From Rhodobacteraceae bacterium WFHF2C18 (lineage in GTDB: Bacteria; Pseudomonadota; Alphaproteobacteria; Rhodobacterales; Rhodobacteraceae), in contig NHTQ01000003.1 of assembly GCA_002166865.1 (NCBI GenBank), forward strand, positions 264,001 to 328,000: a stretch of 64,000 nucleotides of DNA. The letters run 5' to 3'. Positions 1-8,300 of the stretch are shown here, piece by piece (position 1 is the first letter of the stretch; each line of letters opens with the position of its first letter). A program made the translations under genes and the position numbers. Below the pieces are notes generated by a model. That model saw nothing but the letters and a program-made list of their open reading frames with translations. It was not told where the DNA came from and made no database searches.

Positions 1-1153
1 GGTCGGCCCGGCCGGCGAATGCTTCCTGCATCGGCCGGAAGGAGGTGCAATAGACGTCGATCGGCTCCTGCTCGCGCGCGGCCTCCTCGCTCAGGCCCAC
101 GGTGCCGAACTCGGGCTGCGTGAAGATCGCGGTGGGGATCAGGTCGTGATCCACCGGCGTGGGGTTGCCCTTGAAGACCGTCTCGACGAAGGCCATGCCC
201 TCGCGGATGGCGACGGGGGTCAGGTTCACCCGGTCGGTGACGTCGCCGATGGCGTAGATCGAGGGCACGTTCGTCTGGCTGTATTCGTCCACCAGGATCT
301 CGCCCCGGCGGCCCAGTTTCACGCCCGCGTCCTCAAGCCCCATGTTGCCGGTGTTGGGGCTGCGGCCGGTGGCGAACATGACTTGGCCGAAGGTGCGCTC
401 GGTCCCGTTGGAGGCCTTCACGCGGAAGCCGTCCTCGGTCTCGGCCATTTCCAGGATGTTGGTCCCCAGGTGCAGGTCCACGCCGCGCTGGATCATCTCC
501 TCGGAAATCAGCCCGCGCGCCTCGGAGTCGAAGCCGCGCAGGATCTGCGCGCCGCGGTAGAACTGCGTCACCTCCACGCCCAGGCCGTTGAGGATTCCCG
601 CGAACTCGCAGGCGATATATCCTCCGCCGACGACCAGGATCGATTTCGGCAGCTCCTTGAGATGGAAGACATCATTGCTGGTCAGGGCATGCTCGGCGCC
701 CGGCAGGTCGGGGCGCACCGGCCAACCGCCCGTGGCCACGAGGATGTGCTTGGCGCTCTTCGTCCCGCCGTCGGCCAGTTCCACGGTATGCGGATCCTTC
801 ACGCGTGCGCGACTGTCGAAGGTTTCGACCCCGTTGCTGGACAGGATCTTGCGATAGACACCTTCCAGGCGGTCCAGTTCGCCATGCATCTTGTCGTGGA
901 ACGCGGGCCAGTCGAAGCTGCCGGCCTCCACCTTCCAGCCGAAGGCCTGTGCATCCTCGACATAGCCGGGATACTCGCTGGCGAAGACCATGAGCTTTTT
1001 CGGAACGCATCCCCGGATCACGCAGGTTCCGCCATAACGGCTTTCCTCCGCCAGGGCCACGCTGGCGCCCGCCTGCGCCGCCACCCGCGCGGCCCGCACG
1101 CCGCCCGAACCGCCGCCGATCACGAAAAGATCGTAGTCGAATGTCTTTGCCAT
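1..1153 (-). CDS. gor: Glutathione-disulfide reductase, C-terminus cut off by the window edge
   Basis: Cytosolic flavoprotein that reduces oxidised glutathione with NADPH. The N-terminus carries the FAD-binding glycine motif at residues 13-18 and the redox-active disulfide Cys44-VIRG-Cys49, followed by a central NADPH-binding GGGYIACEFA segment and the second FAD motif ending in AIGDV. Those features separate it from dihydrolipoamide and mercuric reductases and fit the glutathione reductase branch. Only 384 codons are present; the dimerisation domain with the catalytic His-Pro pair lies outside the window. The ATG at 1153 directly precedes the FAD motif. It follows rpiA on the same strand with a gap of about 25 bases, so the two are probably cotranscribed, pairing pentose-phosphate NADPH supply with an NADPH-using redox enzyme. 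That functional link is inference. Confidence 0.93.
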   Translation of the reverse strand, partial: MAKTFDYDLFVIGGGSGGVRAARVAAQAGASVALAEESRYGGTCVIRGCVPKKLMVFASEYPGYVEDAQAFGWKVEAGSFDWPAFHDKMHGELDRLEGVYRKILSSNGVETFDSRARVKDPHTVELADGGTKSAKHILVATGGWPVRPDLPGAEHALTSNDVFHLKELPKSILVVGGGYIACEFAGILNGLGVEVTQFYRGAQILRGFDSEARGLISEEMIQRGVDLHLGTNILEMAETEDGFRVKASNGTERTFGQVMFATGRSPNTGNMGLEDAGVKLGRRGEILVDEYSQTNVPSIYAIGDVTDRVNLTPVAIREGMAFVETVFKGNPTPVDHDLIPTAIFTQPEFGTVGLSEEAAREQEPIDVYCTSFRPMQEAFAGRAD

Positions 1154-1178
1154 GCTGCCTCTGGTGTTGCCCTGTCGT

Positions 1179-1967
1179 TCAGTCCTGCAGATCGGTGAAG
1201 AGGTTCTCGGATTCCAGAAAATCCAGCCGGTCCTCCTCGACCGTGCCCTCGTTGATGTCGCGCGCCTCGACCCGGCCGTCACCGTAGCCCAGGATCACGA
1301 CGTCGCAGATGTCGATGAAGAGCCCGTTTTCCACCACGCCGGGCACCTGGTTGAGCACCATCGACAGCTGGTTGGGATTGCCGATCCGGCCGAGGTGCAG
1401 ATCAAGGATGTAGTTGCCCTCGTCGGTTATGAACGGCCGGTCCCCGTTCATCCGCAGCGTGGCGTCGCGGCCCAGAACGTCCATCGAGATCAGCATTTCC
1501 TCGACCAGCGCCTTGGAGGTCTCCCAGCCGAAGGGGATCACCTCGATCGGCAGCGGGAAGGACCCCAGCGATTCCACCTCCTTGCCCACGTCGGCGATCA
1601 CGACCATCTGGTCGCTGGCGGTGGCCACGATCTTCTCCTGCAGAAGCGCGCCGCCGCCGCCCTTGATGAGGTTGAGGTTGCCGTCGAACTCGTCCGCGCC
1701 GTCGATGGTGATGTCCAGCCACTTCGCCTCGTCGAGGCTGACCACGTCGATTCCGACATCGCGGGCCAGTTCGGCCGTGCGCGTCGAGGTGGGCACGCCG
1801 CGGATCTTCAGGCCGTCCTCGCGCACCAGCTCGCCAAGGCAGCGCACCATCCATGCCGCCGTGCTGCCGGTTCCCAGGCCGACGCGCATCCCGTCCTCGA
1901 CGTAATCGACCGACCGCTTGGCAGCGACGAACTTGGCCTTGTCGATCGGCGACAATTCTCCGGTCAT
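1179..1967 (-). CDS. rpiA: Ribose-5-phosphate isomerase A
   Basis: Interconverts ribose 5-phosphate and ribulose 5-phosphate in the non-oxidative pentose phosphate pathway. The 262-residue protein has the family phosphate-binding loop GTGSTA at 32-37, the DGADE motif at 89-93, KGGGG at 102-106 and the catalytic glutamate at 111. The length is slightly above the usual 220-235 residues, with a short N-terminal lead and a C-terminal acidic tail. A purine-rich GGGAG lies about 10 bases upstream of the ATG. It is the first gene of a probable rpiA-gor pair. Nothing about it looks unusual. Confidence 0.96.
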   Translation of the reverse strand: MTGELSPIDKAKFVAAKRSVDYVEDGMRVGLGTGSTAAWMVRCLGELVREDGLKIRGVPTSTRTAELARDVGIDVVSLDEAKWLDITIDGADEFDGNLNLIKGGGGALLQEKIVATASDQMVVIADVGKEVESLGSFPLPIEVIPFGWETSKALVEEMLISMDVLGRDATLRMNGDRPFITDEGNYILDLHLGRIGNPNQLSMVLNQVPGVVENGLFIDICDVVILGYGDGRVEARDINEGTVEEDRLDFLESENLFTDLQD

Positions 1968-2112
1968 GGCAGCGACTCCCTCAGGACGTTTGCCCGGTTT
2001 ATAGGGGAGAAGCCCGCCACGTGCGAGGGGGAATTCCCCGGCTCCGCGCTCCCGGCCCGACAGGTCGCATTCCGGCGCGCGCCCCGCGTCCGGCCGGCGC
2101 TAGGATGCACTC

Positions 2113-2814
2113 ATGAGCCCATTCTATCGCCTGCATTATGCCCCGGACAACGCCTCGCTCGTGGTGCGGCTGGCGCTGGAGGACCTTGCCGTCCCCTATG
2201 TCACCGCCCTGGTCGACCGCGCCGCGCGGGGCCAGAAGGCGCCCGCCTACCTGCGGCTCAACCCCGCCGGCCTTATCCCGGTTCTGGAAACACCGGACGG
2301 CGCGATCTTCGAGACCGGGGCGATCCTGTTGTGGCTGGCCGACCGGCACGGCCGGCTGGCACCCGGCATTGGCAGCCCCGACCGCGCGGGGTTCCTGAAA
2401 TGGCTGTTTTTCGTTTCCAACACGCTGCACCCGGCCATGCGCATGACCTTCTACCCCGAACAGTACATCGGGCCCCACGGCGATCACTCCCGGCTGCACC
2501 AGCACATGCAAGGCGCGATCGCCGGGCACCTGGACAAGCTGGATGCGCTGGCCGGCCAGGCGCCCGCGTTTTTCGCCGGTGCGCGGCCCACGGTGCTGGA
2601 CTACTACGTCGGCCCGCTCTTGCGCTGGCTGGCGCTCTACCCCACCTCGCAGGCAGGATGGTTCGACCCGTCCCGCTGGCCGCGGTTGCACGACATGGCA
2701 GGCCGGCTGGAACAGAGCGCGGCGATGGCCCGTGCCGCAGAGGCCGAGGGGCTGGGTCCCAACCCGCTGACAGCACCGCGCCACGCCACCCCGCCCGAGG
2801 GCAGCGCAACCTGA
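2113..2814 (+). CDS. Glutathione S-transferase family protein
   Basis: A 233-residue protein with a thioredoxin-like N-terminal domain: the YRLHYAPDNAS start, the cis-proline segment LIPVLETPDG near residues 54-63, and ETGAILLWLA forming the glutathione gamma-glutamyl contact. An all-helical C-terminal domain follows from about residue 85. The substrate cannot be deduced; bacterial GSTs of this type act in detoxification or thiol redox chemistry. It is divergent from rpiA and only 26 bases ahead of the small zinc-ribbon gene. The ATG at 2113 begins right before the first beta strand, which fixes the start. Confidence 0.85.
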   Translation: MSPFYRLHYAPDNASLVVRLALEDLAVPYVTALVDRAARGQKAPAYLRLNPAGLIPVLETPDGAIFETGAILLWLADRHGRLAPGIGSPDRAGFLKWLFFVSNTLHPAMRMTFYPEQYIGPHGDHSRLHQHMQGAIAGHLDKLDALAGQAPAFFAGARPTVLDYYVGPLLRWLALYPTSQAGWFDPSRWPRLHDMAGRLEQSAAMARAAEAEGLGPNPLTAPRHATPPEGSAT

Positions 2815-2840
2815 GCCCGCGCCGCGAAAGGAGCCCGCAG

Positions 2841-3053
2841 ATGAGCGAAATCGCCCTGACGACCATGCTGACCTGCCCGCAATGCGGGCACAAGGAAGAG
2901 ATCGCCATGCCCCGGGACGCCTGCCAGTGGTATTTCGACTGCAACGGCTGTGGCAAGGTGCTGCGTCCCAAGCGCGGGGATTGCTGTGTCTTCTGCTCCT
3001 ACGGGTCCACGCCCTGCCCGTCCAAGCAGGCCGGCGACGGGCGCTGCGGTTAG
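2841..3053 (+). CDS. Small GDCCVxC zinc-ribbon-like protein
   Basis: A 70-residue protein starting at an ATG preceded by AAAGGAG at good spacing. It has two Cys pairs forming a rubredoxin-like knuckle, CPQCG near residues 13-17 and CNGCG near 34-38, then the diagnostic GDCCVFCSYG segment and a further CPS motif. It belongs to the family named GDCCVxC domain-containing (seleno)protein, in which one cysteine can be replaced by selenocysteine. Here all positions are ordinary TGC or TGT codons, so this is the cysteine form. Function is unknown; a metal or redox role is inference from the clustered cysteines. It sits 26 bases after the GST gene. Confidence 0.85.
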   Translation: MSEIALTTMLTCPQCGHKEEIAMPRDACQWYFDCNGCGKVLRPKRGDCCVFCSYGSTPCPSKQAGDGRCG

Positions 3054-3128
3054 GCGCCGCGCGGGGTCGCTTTCGGACAAGCCGGCCCCGGCGCGGGCGG
3101 CGATAAGGCCGCCAAAGGGAGCGCGCTA

Positions 3129-4502
3129 ATGTTTCTGTCAGTCTTCGAGATGTTCAAGGTCGGTATCGGCCCCTCGTCCTCGCACACCATGGGGCCGATG
3201 GTGGCGGCCGCCCGGTTCCTGGACAAGATCCGCGCGGCCCCCTTCGCGCCCGCCGGTCTCAAGGGGTCCCTGCACGGCAGCTTGGCCTTCACCGGCGTGG
3301 GCCACGCCACGGACCGCGCCACCATCCTCGGCCTCGCGGGGTTCCGCCCCGACGACTACGACGCCGACGCGGCCGAGGAGACCCTGGCGCGGATCCGCGA
3401 GACCCATACCGTCACGCCGCCCGGCCTGCCCGAACTCAGGTTCAACCCCAGGGAGGATCTGGTCTTCGACTTCGGGCCGAACCTGCCGGGCCATGCCAAC
3501 GGCATGATCCTGATGGCCACCGACGCCCAGGGCGACGTGATCCTGCAGGAAACCTATTACTCGGTCGGCGGCGGCTTCGTGATGACCGAGGACGAACTGG
3601 CCGCCGGCCGCGACACCGACGAGGGCGCGCCGGTGCCCTACCCCTTCAAGTCCGCCGCCGAGATGCTGACGATGGCCGAGACCAGCGGCAAGACCATCGC
3701 GCGGATGAAGAAGGACAACGAGATCGCCCGCGGCGGGCCCGAGAACCTGCGCAGCGGCGTTGCCCGCATCTGGCAGGTGATGAACGACTGCATCGAACGC
3801 GGCATGCACACCGAGGGCGACCTGCCCGGCGGCCTGATGGTGCGCCGCCGCGCCAAGGGCATCCGCGATGCGCTGATCGAGGAGCGTGGCACCAATCTCA
3901 ACGCGCCGCACAAGATCAACGACTGGATCAGCCTCTACGCCATGGCGGTGAACGAGGAGAACGCCGCCGGCGGGCAGGTCGTAACGGCCCCCACGAACGG
4001 CGCGGCGGGCGTGGTCCCGGCGGTGATCAAGTACTGGCTGGAGCATGTCCCCGGCGCCTCCGAGGCGCAGATCGAGGACTTCCTGCTCACCGCCGCCGCC
4101 ATCGGCGGGCTGGTGAAATACAACGCCTCGATCTCGGGCGCCGAGGCGGGCTGCCAGGCCGAGGTGGGCAGCGCCTCGTCGATGGGTGCGGCAGGATTGG
4201 CCGCGGTTCTGGGCGGCACGCCGGCGCAAATCGAAAACGCCGCCGAGATCGCGCTGGAGCATCACCTCGGCATGACCTGCGACCCGGTGAAAGGGCTGGT
4301 GCAGGTCCCCTGCATCGAGCGCAACGGCCTGGGCGCGATCAAGGCGGTGAGCGCCGCAAGCCTCGCCCTGCGCGGCGACGGCACCCACCTGGTGCCGCTG
4401 GACGCCTGCATCGAGACCATGCGCCAGACCGGCGCGGACATGAGCGAGAAATACAAGGAAACCTCCCTGGGCGGGCTGGCGGTGAACGTGCCCAACTGCT
4501 GA
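3129..4502 (+). CDS. sdaA: L-serine ammonia-lyase, iron-sulfur type
   Basis: Deaminates L-serine to pyruvate and ammonia in the cytosol using a [4Fe-4S] cluster. At 457 residues it is the single-chain form with fused beta and alpha domains. The signature [10 protein letters not shown] lies at residues 14-23. Cluster cysteines are visible in [12 protein letters not shown] and in [12 protein letters not shown] in the second half. The protein ends exactly in a cysteine (VPNC); in the characterised single-chain enzymes such a C-terminal cysteine can fold back onto the cluster. AAAGGGAG lies upstream of the ATG. Some annotations label this family sdaB or generic serine dehydratase. Confidence 0.95.
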   Translation: MFLSVFEMFKVGIGPSSSHTMGPMVAAARFLDKIRAAPFAPAGLKGSLHGSLAFTGVGHATDRATILGLAGFRPDDYDADAAEETLARIRETHTVTPPGLPELRFNPREDLVFDFGPNLPGHANGMILMATDAQGDVILQETYYSVGGGFVMTEDELAAGRDTDEGAPVPYPFKSAAEMLTMAETSGKTIARMKKDNEIARGGPENLRSGVARIWQVMNDCIERGMHTEGDLPGGLMVRRRAKGIRDALIEERGTNLNAPHKINDWISLYAMAVNEENAAGGQVVTAPTNGAAGVVPAVIKYWLEHVPGASEAQIEDFLLTAAAIGGLVKYNASISGAEAGCQAEVGSASSMGAAGLAAVLGGTPAQIENAAEIALEHHLGMTCDPVKGLVQVPCIERNGLGAIKAVSAASLALRGDGTHLVPLDACIETMRQTGADMSEKYKETSLGGLAVNVPNC

Positions 4503-4987
4503 GACACGCGGTGCAAGCCTGCATCGCACCCGAATATCGGTCTTGCGCACCAAGGGGGGATTGGCAGAACCCTGGCCGTTTCCGTAGCGAGCCCGGAACC
4601 CGACCGCGAGGATTGGCAGGACCGGGCCAGTGCCGGGCATCTGCCGTTCGGGCGACAGGCCGCGCGGCCAAATGAAATACGGAACGCCTCAGCCGGTCGC
4701 ATCACGGCGACTTGACCGGCCCGGCAGGGAGGTCCGCCCTGACCAGCCCCACCGTTTCGCGTCAGGGCCGCGCCGGGCCGCAAGCAAATTGTCGTAGGGC
4801 GGGGGGTCTCACCCGTCACGCGGCAACATCGCGAGTTTTGTGCCGCCCACAGCCATCCAACGCTTGCTGCGTTCCGCCGGTTTTCCGGATTGCGCAGGAA
4901 GCGGGCCTTGCAAGGCCCATGCCGTTTCGCCGAAGCCGGTGTTCGCACCGGCAAGAGCGGACCGGGCCGTTGGATCAGTCGATCACG
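4503..4987. other. Palindrome-rich intergenic region between sdaA and the AI-2E transporter
   Basis: About 485 bases with no convincing gene. It holds a near-direct repeat, GGATTGGCAG(A/G)ACC, at 4558 and 4610, 52 bases apart. It also holds a diverged copy of a roughly 48-base element (4735-4782) whose partner lies on the other side of the transporter gene, a perfect 16-base palindrome GGGCCTTGCAAGGCCC at 4903-4918, and a 7-bp stem closed by TTCG at 4935-4952. The last two lie just past the 3' end of the minus-strand transporter gene and may end or stabilise its transcript. Confidence 0.6.
4935..4952 (-). terminator. Stable hairpin downstream of the AI-2E transporter gene
   Basis: Perfect inverted repeat GCCGGTG-TTCG-CACCGGC, followed in the minus direction by the perfect palindrome at 4903-4918. 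There is no run of T, so this is not a textbook intrinsic terminator. It could be a Rho-assisted end or a transcript-stabilising stem for the minus-strand gene that stops at 4988. Confidence 0.4.
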
Positions 4988-6127
4988 TCAGGAGGCCTTC
5001 CGGCTTTCGATCTCCTCGTTCAGGCGGTCGAGTTCGCGCTCGTCCTCGGGAAGCCCCTCGCGCGAGAGCAGCACCGCGACCTGGCGCAAGCCCGGGACGT
5101 GGCTGCAGATCACCAGAAGCATGACCATGATCGGCACCGACAGAAACATGCCGGGGATCCCCCAGAGGGCCCCCCAGAAGGCGAGACTGATGATGATCCC
5201 GAAGGATGAGAGGCGCAGCGCCCGGCCCATCATCCACGGATCGATCACGTTGCCGTTCACGAACTGGATGGCACCGGTGATCACGAACAGCAGGGCCGTC
5301 GTCGTGGCATCGCCGGTTTCGACATAGCCCACGAGCGCCACCATGCCGGTCGAGACAATCGAGCCGATGTTGGGAATGTAGTTGAGAATGAACGTGAGAA
5401 TCCCCAAGGACAACGCGAGCTCGATGCCCGAAAACCGCGCCACCGCATAGACCATTGCACCGGTGATCAGGCTGACCACGGTCTTGACCAGCAGGTAATA
5501 GTTCACCCGGTGAATGATCGAGATGATGATCTTGTTCACGCGCTCGGCCTGAGCCTGGTCGTCGAAGAAATTCGACATCTTGGTGTCGAACCAGATCCGC
5601 TCGGCGAACAGGAAGCCGACGAAAAGGATGACCAGAACCGTGCCCTGCATCAGGTTGCCCGCCTGCCCGGCCGCGGTGCGCACGTAGTTCGACAGCTCGA
5701 CGCTGTTCAGCGAGCCGAGAACGGCCCGCTCCACATCCTCTCCCATCCAGGCGAACAGCGAGGCCACCGCCGACGGCGCACGCGCGGCATAGGAAAGCGT
5801 GGTGCTCAGGACCGTATTGAGTTGCGCCAGAAGGATGGAAGACAACAGAAGGAGGGCCGTCGAAATGAGCAGGAGGGCCGTGATCGAGGCGAGCCAGTTG
5901 GGAACACCGAAGCGCCCGATCCGTTGCCGCGCGATCAGCCGGATCACATCCGAGGTCAGCGAAAACAGGATGATTGCCACCGCCAGGCAGATCAGCAGGA
6001 ACCGCGCCTGAACCAACAGGAACAACACCACCGCGAAGGCAATGATGACGAGTGCGCTGGTGCGGACCCGCGCGGAGTTCTCGGTTTCGCCCAGAAGACC
6101 GGACATTCTGTCTTTTTCTGGCGGCAT
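4988..6127 (-). CDS. AI-2E family (PerM-like) membrane transporter
   Basis: An inner-membrane protein of the AI-2E transporter/PerM family with about eight hydrophobic helices. The first pair (VIIAFAVVLFLLVQARFLLI) starts near residue 25. A long soluble loop follows at about 140-200, then YYLLVKTVVSLITGA and the conserved ALSLGILTFILNYIPNIGS segment typical of the family, and a DPWMMGRAL motif near the end. Members export autoinducer-2, Na+ or other solutes; the substrate here is unknown. I chose the ATG at 6127 (MPPEKDRMSG) because GGGGAGAAAACGGGGACC precedes it; an in-frame ATG at 6181 lacks a ribosome-binding site. It stands alone between two palindrome-rich spacers. Confidence 0.85.
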   Translation of the reverse strand: MPPEKDRMSGLLGETENSARVRTSALVIIAFAVVLFLLVQARFLLICLAVAIILFSLTSDVIRLIARQRIGRFGVPNWLASITALLLISTALLLLSSILLAQLNTVLSTTLSYAARAPSAVASLFAWMGEDVERAVLGSLNSVELSNYVRTAAGQAGNLMQGTVLVILFVGFLFAERIWFDTKMSNFFDDQAQAERVNKIIISIIHRVNYYLLVKTVVSLITGAMVYAVARFSGIELALSLGILTFILNYIPNIGSIVSTGMVALVGYVETGDATTTALLFVITGAIQFVNGNVIDPWMMGRALRLSSFGIIISLAFWGALWGIPGMFLSVPIMVMLLVICSHVPGLRQVAVLLSREGLPEDERELDRLNEEIESRKAS

Positions 6128-6568
6128 GGTCCCCGTTTTCTCCCCTGATCCGACTATGAGCTTCTCGGCAACATGACACAAGGCATGTCGCGGCTGTGCC
6201 GACGGCTTGTTCGCCGGGCCGTTTTACCGCTGGCAAGGCAGCACGCGTGCCTCACTGGACCGTCCTTGCCGAATGGCCGTGTTCGGGCCCATGCGCGCCT
6301 CGTCCTCGCCATCGGCCACAGGACCAGTCCGATGCGAGGCCCCCCGCACCAGCCCCGCGGTTTCGCGTGATGGCCGCTTCGGGCCGCAACCGGTCAAGTT
6401 CTTCTTGGCATGTAAAAGCCTCCGGGGTCGGAACCGACGGGGCCAGGTGCCGTCAGGCCAACCGGCAGTTCCCGGAAACGTGCCTTCCTTGCTTTGACAT
6501 CTCCGGGTTTTTGACGAAGCTTGCAGCGCCGGGCCGGGGGCCGGGGCGTGTCATGAGAAGGCGGGTAT
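6128..6568. other. Intergenic region between the AI-2E transporter and the DMT exporter
   Basis: About 440 bases without a supportable gene between divergent genes, so both promoters should lie here. It contains a pair of 7-base arms GGCAAGG (6232-6238) and CCTTGCC (6264-6270) enclosing the palindrome GCACGCGTGC, and the second copy of the element also found at 4735-4782, here at 6343-6390. I could not identify clear -35/-10 boxes. Confidence 0.55.
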
Positions 6569-7474
6569 ATGGACGGCAGGACGACTCTGGGCATCGTGCT
6601 GATGGTGGGCTTCACGCTGCTGGCCCCCTTGCAGGATACCTTTGCCAAGCTGGTCGGCGATGCGGTGGCGGTGGGGCAGATCGCGGCCACGCGCTTCGTC
6701 TTCCAGGCGGGGCTGCTGTTACCGCTCGCCCTGGCCTTCGGCTGGATGCACCGGCCCCGGGCAGGCGAAATCGGCCTGCACCTGGTGCGCGGGGCGCTTC
6801 TGCTCTGCGCCACCGCGGCCTTCTTCACCGCGCTGCGCTACATGGCCATCGCCGACGCCATCGCGATCTTCTTCGTCGAGCCCTTCATCCTGACCCTGCT
6901 GGGCAGCCTGCTGCTGGGCGAGGATATCGGCCCGCGCCGCTACATCGCCTGCGCCATCGGCTTCGCGGGGGCGCTTTTGATCATCCAGCCCAGCTTCCAG
7001 GAGGTGGGCGCTGTCGCCTTCCTGCCGCTGGTGACCGCGCTGTGCTTCGCCATCTACATGATCCTGACCCGGCGCATGGCCACGCGGATGCACCCCATCA
7101 CCCTGCAGGTCTATACCGGTTTCGCGGCGCTGGTGATCGCGCTGCCGCTGCTCTGGGCCTTCGCTGGGACGGGGGTGGCCCCGCTTGATCCCGTCTGGCC
7201 GGCCCCGCGCGAGATGCAGCTGCTGGTCGGCCTGGGCGCGGTGGCCACGCTCAGCCATGTCTGCATCAGCTTCGCGCTGTCGCTGGCGCCCGCCTCGCTG
7301 CTGGCGCCGCTGCAATACCTGGAAATCGTCGCCGCGACCTTCTTCGGCTACGTGGTCTTCGACGATCTGCCCGACGCGCTCAGCACCGCGGGGATCACGC
7401 TCATCGTCGCCTCGGGCGTCTTCGTCTTCCTGCGCGAACGCCACCTGCAGCGCCGCCCGGCGCCCCCGCCGTGA
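6569..7474 (+). CDS. DMT family transporter with EamA domains
   Basis: A 301-residue inner-membrane protein of the drug/metabolite transporter superfamily, with two EamA repeats of five helices each (about residues 5-140 and 150-290). Family landmarks include RFVFQAGLLLPL and ALLLCATAAFFTALRYMAIADA in repeat one and PLQYLEIVAATFFGYVVF in repeat two. The likely role is export of a small metabolite; the substrate cannot be told from sequence. AGAAGG precedes the ATG. It converges on thiN, whose stop codon is only two bases past this one. Confidence 0.87.
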   Translation: MDGRTTLGIVLMVGFTLLAPLQDTFAKLVGDAVAVGQIAATRFVFQAGLLLPLALAFGWMHRPRAGEIGLHLVRGALLLCATAAFFTALRYMAIADAIAIFFVEPFILTLLGSLLLGEDIGPRRYIACAIGFAGALLIIQPSFQEVGAVAFLPLVTALCFAIYMILTRRMATRMHPITLQVYTGFAALVIALPLLWAFAGTGVAPLDPVWPAPREMQLLVGLGAVATLSHVCISFALSLAPASLLAPLQYLEIVAATFFGYVVFDDLPDALSTAGITLIVASGVFVFLRERHLQRRPAPPP

Positions 7475-7476
7475 GA

Positions 7477-8151
7477 TCAGGGGGCCGGCCAGCGCGCCCC
7501 GGCATCCAGCAGGGCGCGCGCGGCCTCTTCCATCATCGCCTCGGGCAGGATGACCAGCATCTTGGGCGCCGTCACCGACAGGTCCACCGGCCCGGTCGCC
7601 GTGTTGGAGGTGCCCACCCGGCCGTCGGGCGCGAAATTCACCCCCCCGACGGGATGGAACAGCCCGTCCGACACGGCCTCCACCGCCGCCATCGGGAACA
7701 GCGAAACGGGACAGCCCGGCTCCAGCCCCAGCCGGAGCGCGGGCGGGGCGAGGAAAACCAGCTCCTCGCTGCCCAGAAGCAGGCAGCGCCTGTCGGGCTG
7801 GCGCACCAGCGTGTTGTAGGCCGCCAGTTGATGATCCAGCCGCGCCCCGGAAAAGCCGATGCCGATGACGAGCGGGGCGGCAATGTTGCGCAGACACTTG
7901 TCGAAATCGGTCGTGTCCTGCTCGGCGATGGGGTGCAGGCTGTCGGGCGGCAGACGGCGGCGTGCGGCCGCGCTGAGCGAGTCGAAATCGCCGATCACCG
8001 CCTCGGGTACCACCCCCAGTTCCAAGGCCGCATCGGCGCCGCTGTCGGCAGCCACGACCCGTGGGCCCAGTGCGCGGGCACGATCCAGACGGCCCTTGGT
8101 GATTTCGGCCCCGCCGATCAGGGTGACTGGCTCTGATGCCTGAACAATCAT
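7477..8151 (-). CDS. thiN: Thiamine diphosphokinase
   Basis: Transfers pyrophosphate from ATP to thiamine to make thiamine diphosphate. The 224-residue protein shows AADSGAD near residue 36, the metal-binding GDFDS motif near 55, EQDTTDFDKC near 78 and the GFSGARLDHQL segment near 98. The C-terminal domain keeps the beta-rich thiamine-binding pattern with the SNTATG motif. I chose ATG 8151, preceded by AAGGGG nine bases away; an upstream in-frame GTG at 8160 has its purine run too close. It shares the cofactor pathway with the riboswitch-controlled thiD about 9 kb away. Confidence 0.9.
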   Translation of the reverse strand: MIVQASEPVTLIGGAEITKGRLDRARALGPRVVAADSGADAALELGVVPEAVIGDFDSLSAAARRRLPPDSLHPIAEQDTTDFDKCLRNIAAPLVIGIGFSGARLDHQLAAYNTLVRQPDRRCLLLGSEELVFLAPPALRLGLEPGCPVSLFPMAAVEAVSDGLFHPVGGVNFAPDGRVGTSNTATGPVDLSVTAPKMLVILPEAMMEEAARALLDAGARWPAP

Positions 8152-8300
8152 TCCTTGCACCCCTTCAAAAACCCCCGATCCGGAAACAGATCACATTTAG
8201 GCCACGAAATGATACGCTAAAATTCTAAGAATCGGGCCCGTTTCGACGTGGCGAGAATGGAGAAATCGGGCTTTGCAGGCAATGCGAAGCGAGCGCTGAC

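Noticed and set aside
1152..3053. A 633-codon plus-strand frame across rpiA and the GST gene
   Set aside because: Only its last 70 codons (GDCCVxC protein) are real; the rest is antisense or out of frame.
4503..4987. A protein-coding gene in the sdaA-AI-2E spacer
   Set aside because: Open frames there have no ribosome-binding site and encode arginine/proline-rich low-complexity peptides with no recognisable domain.
8222..8232. ATTCTAAGAAT palindrome in the thiN/acidic-protein divergent region as an operator
   Set aside because: Short and AT-rich with no second copy; chance occurrence is likely in an AT-rich promoter region.
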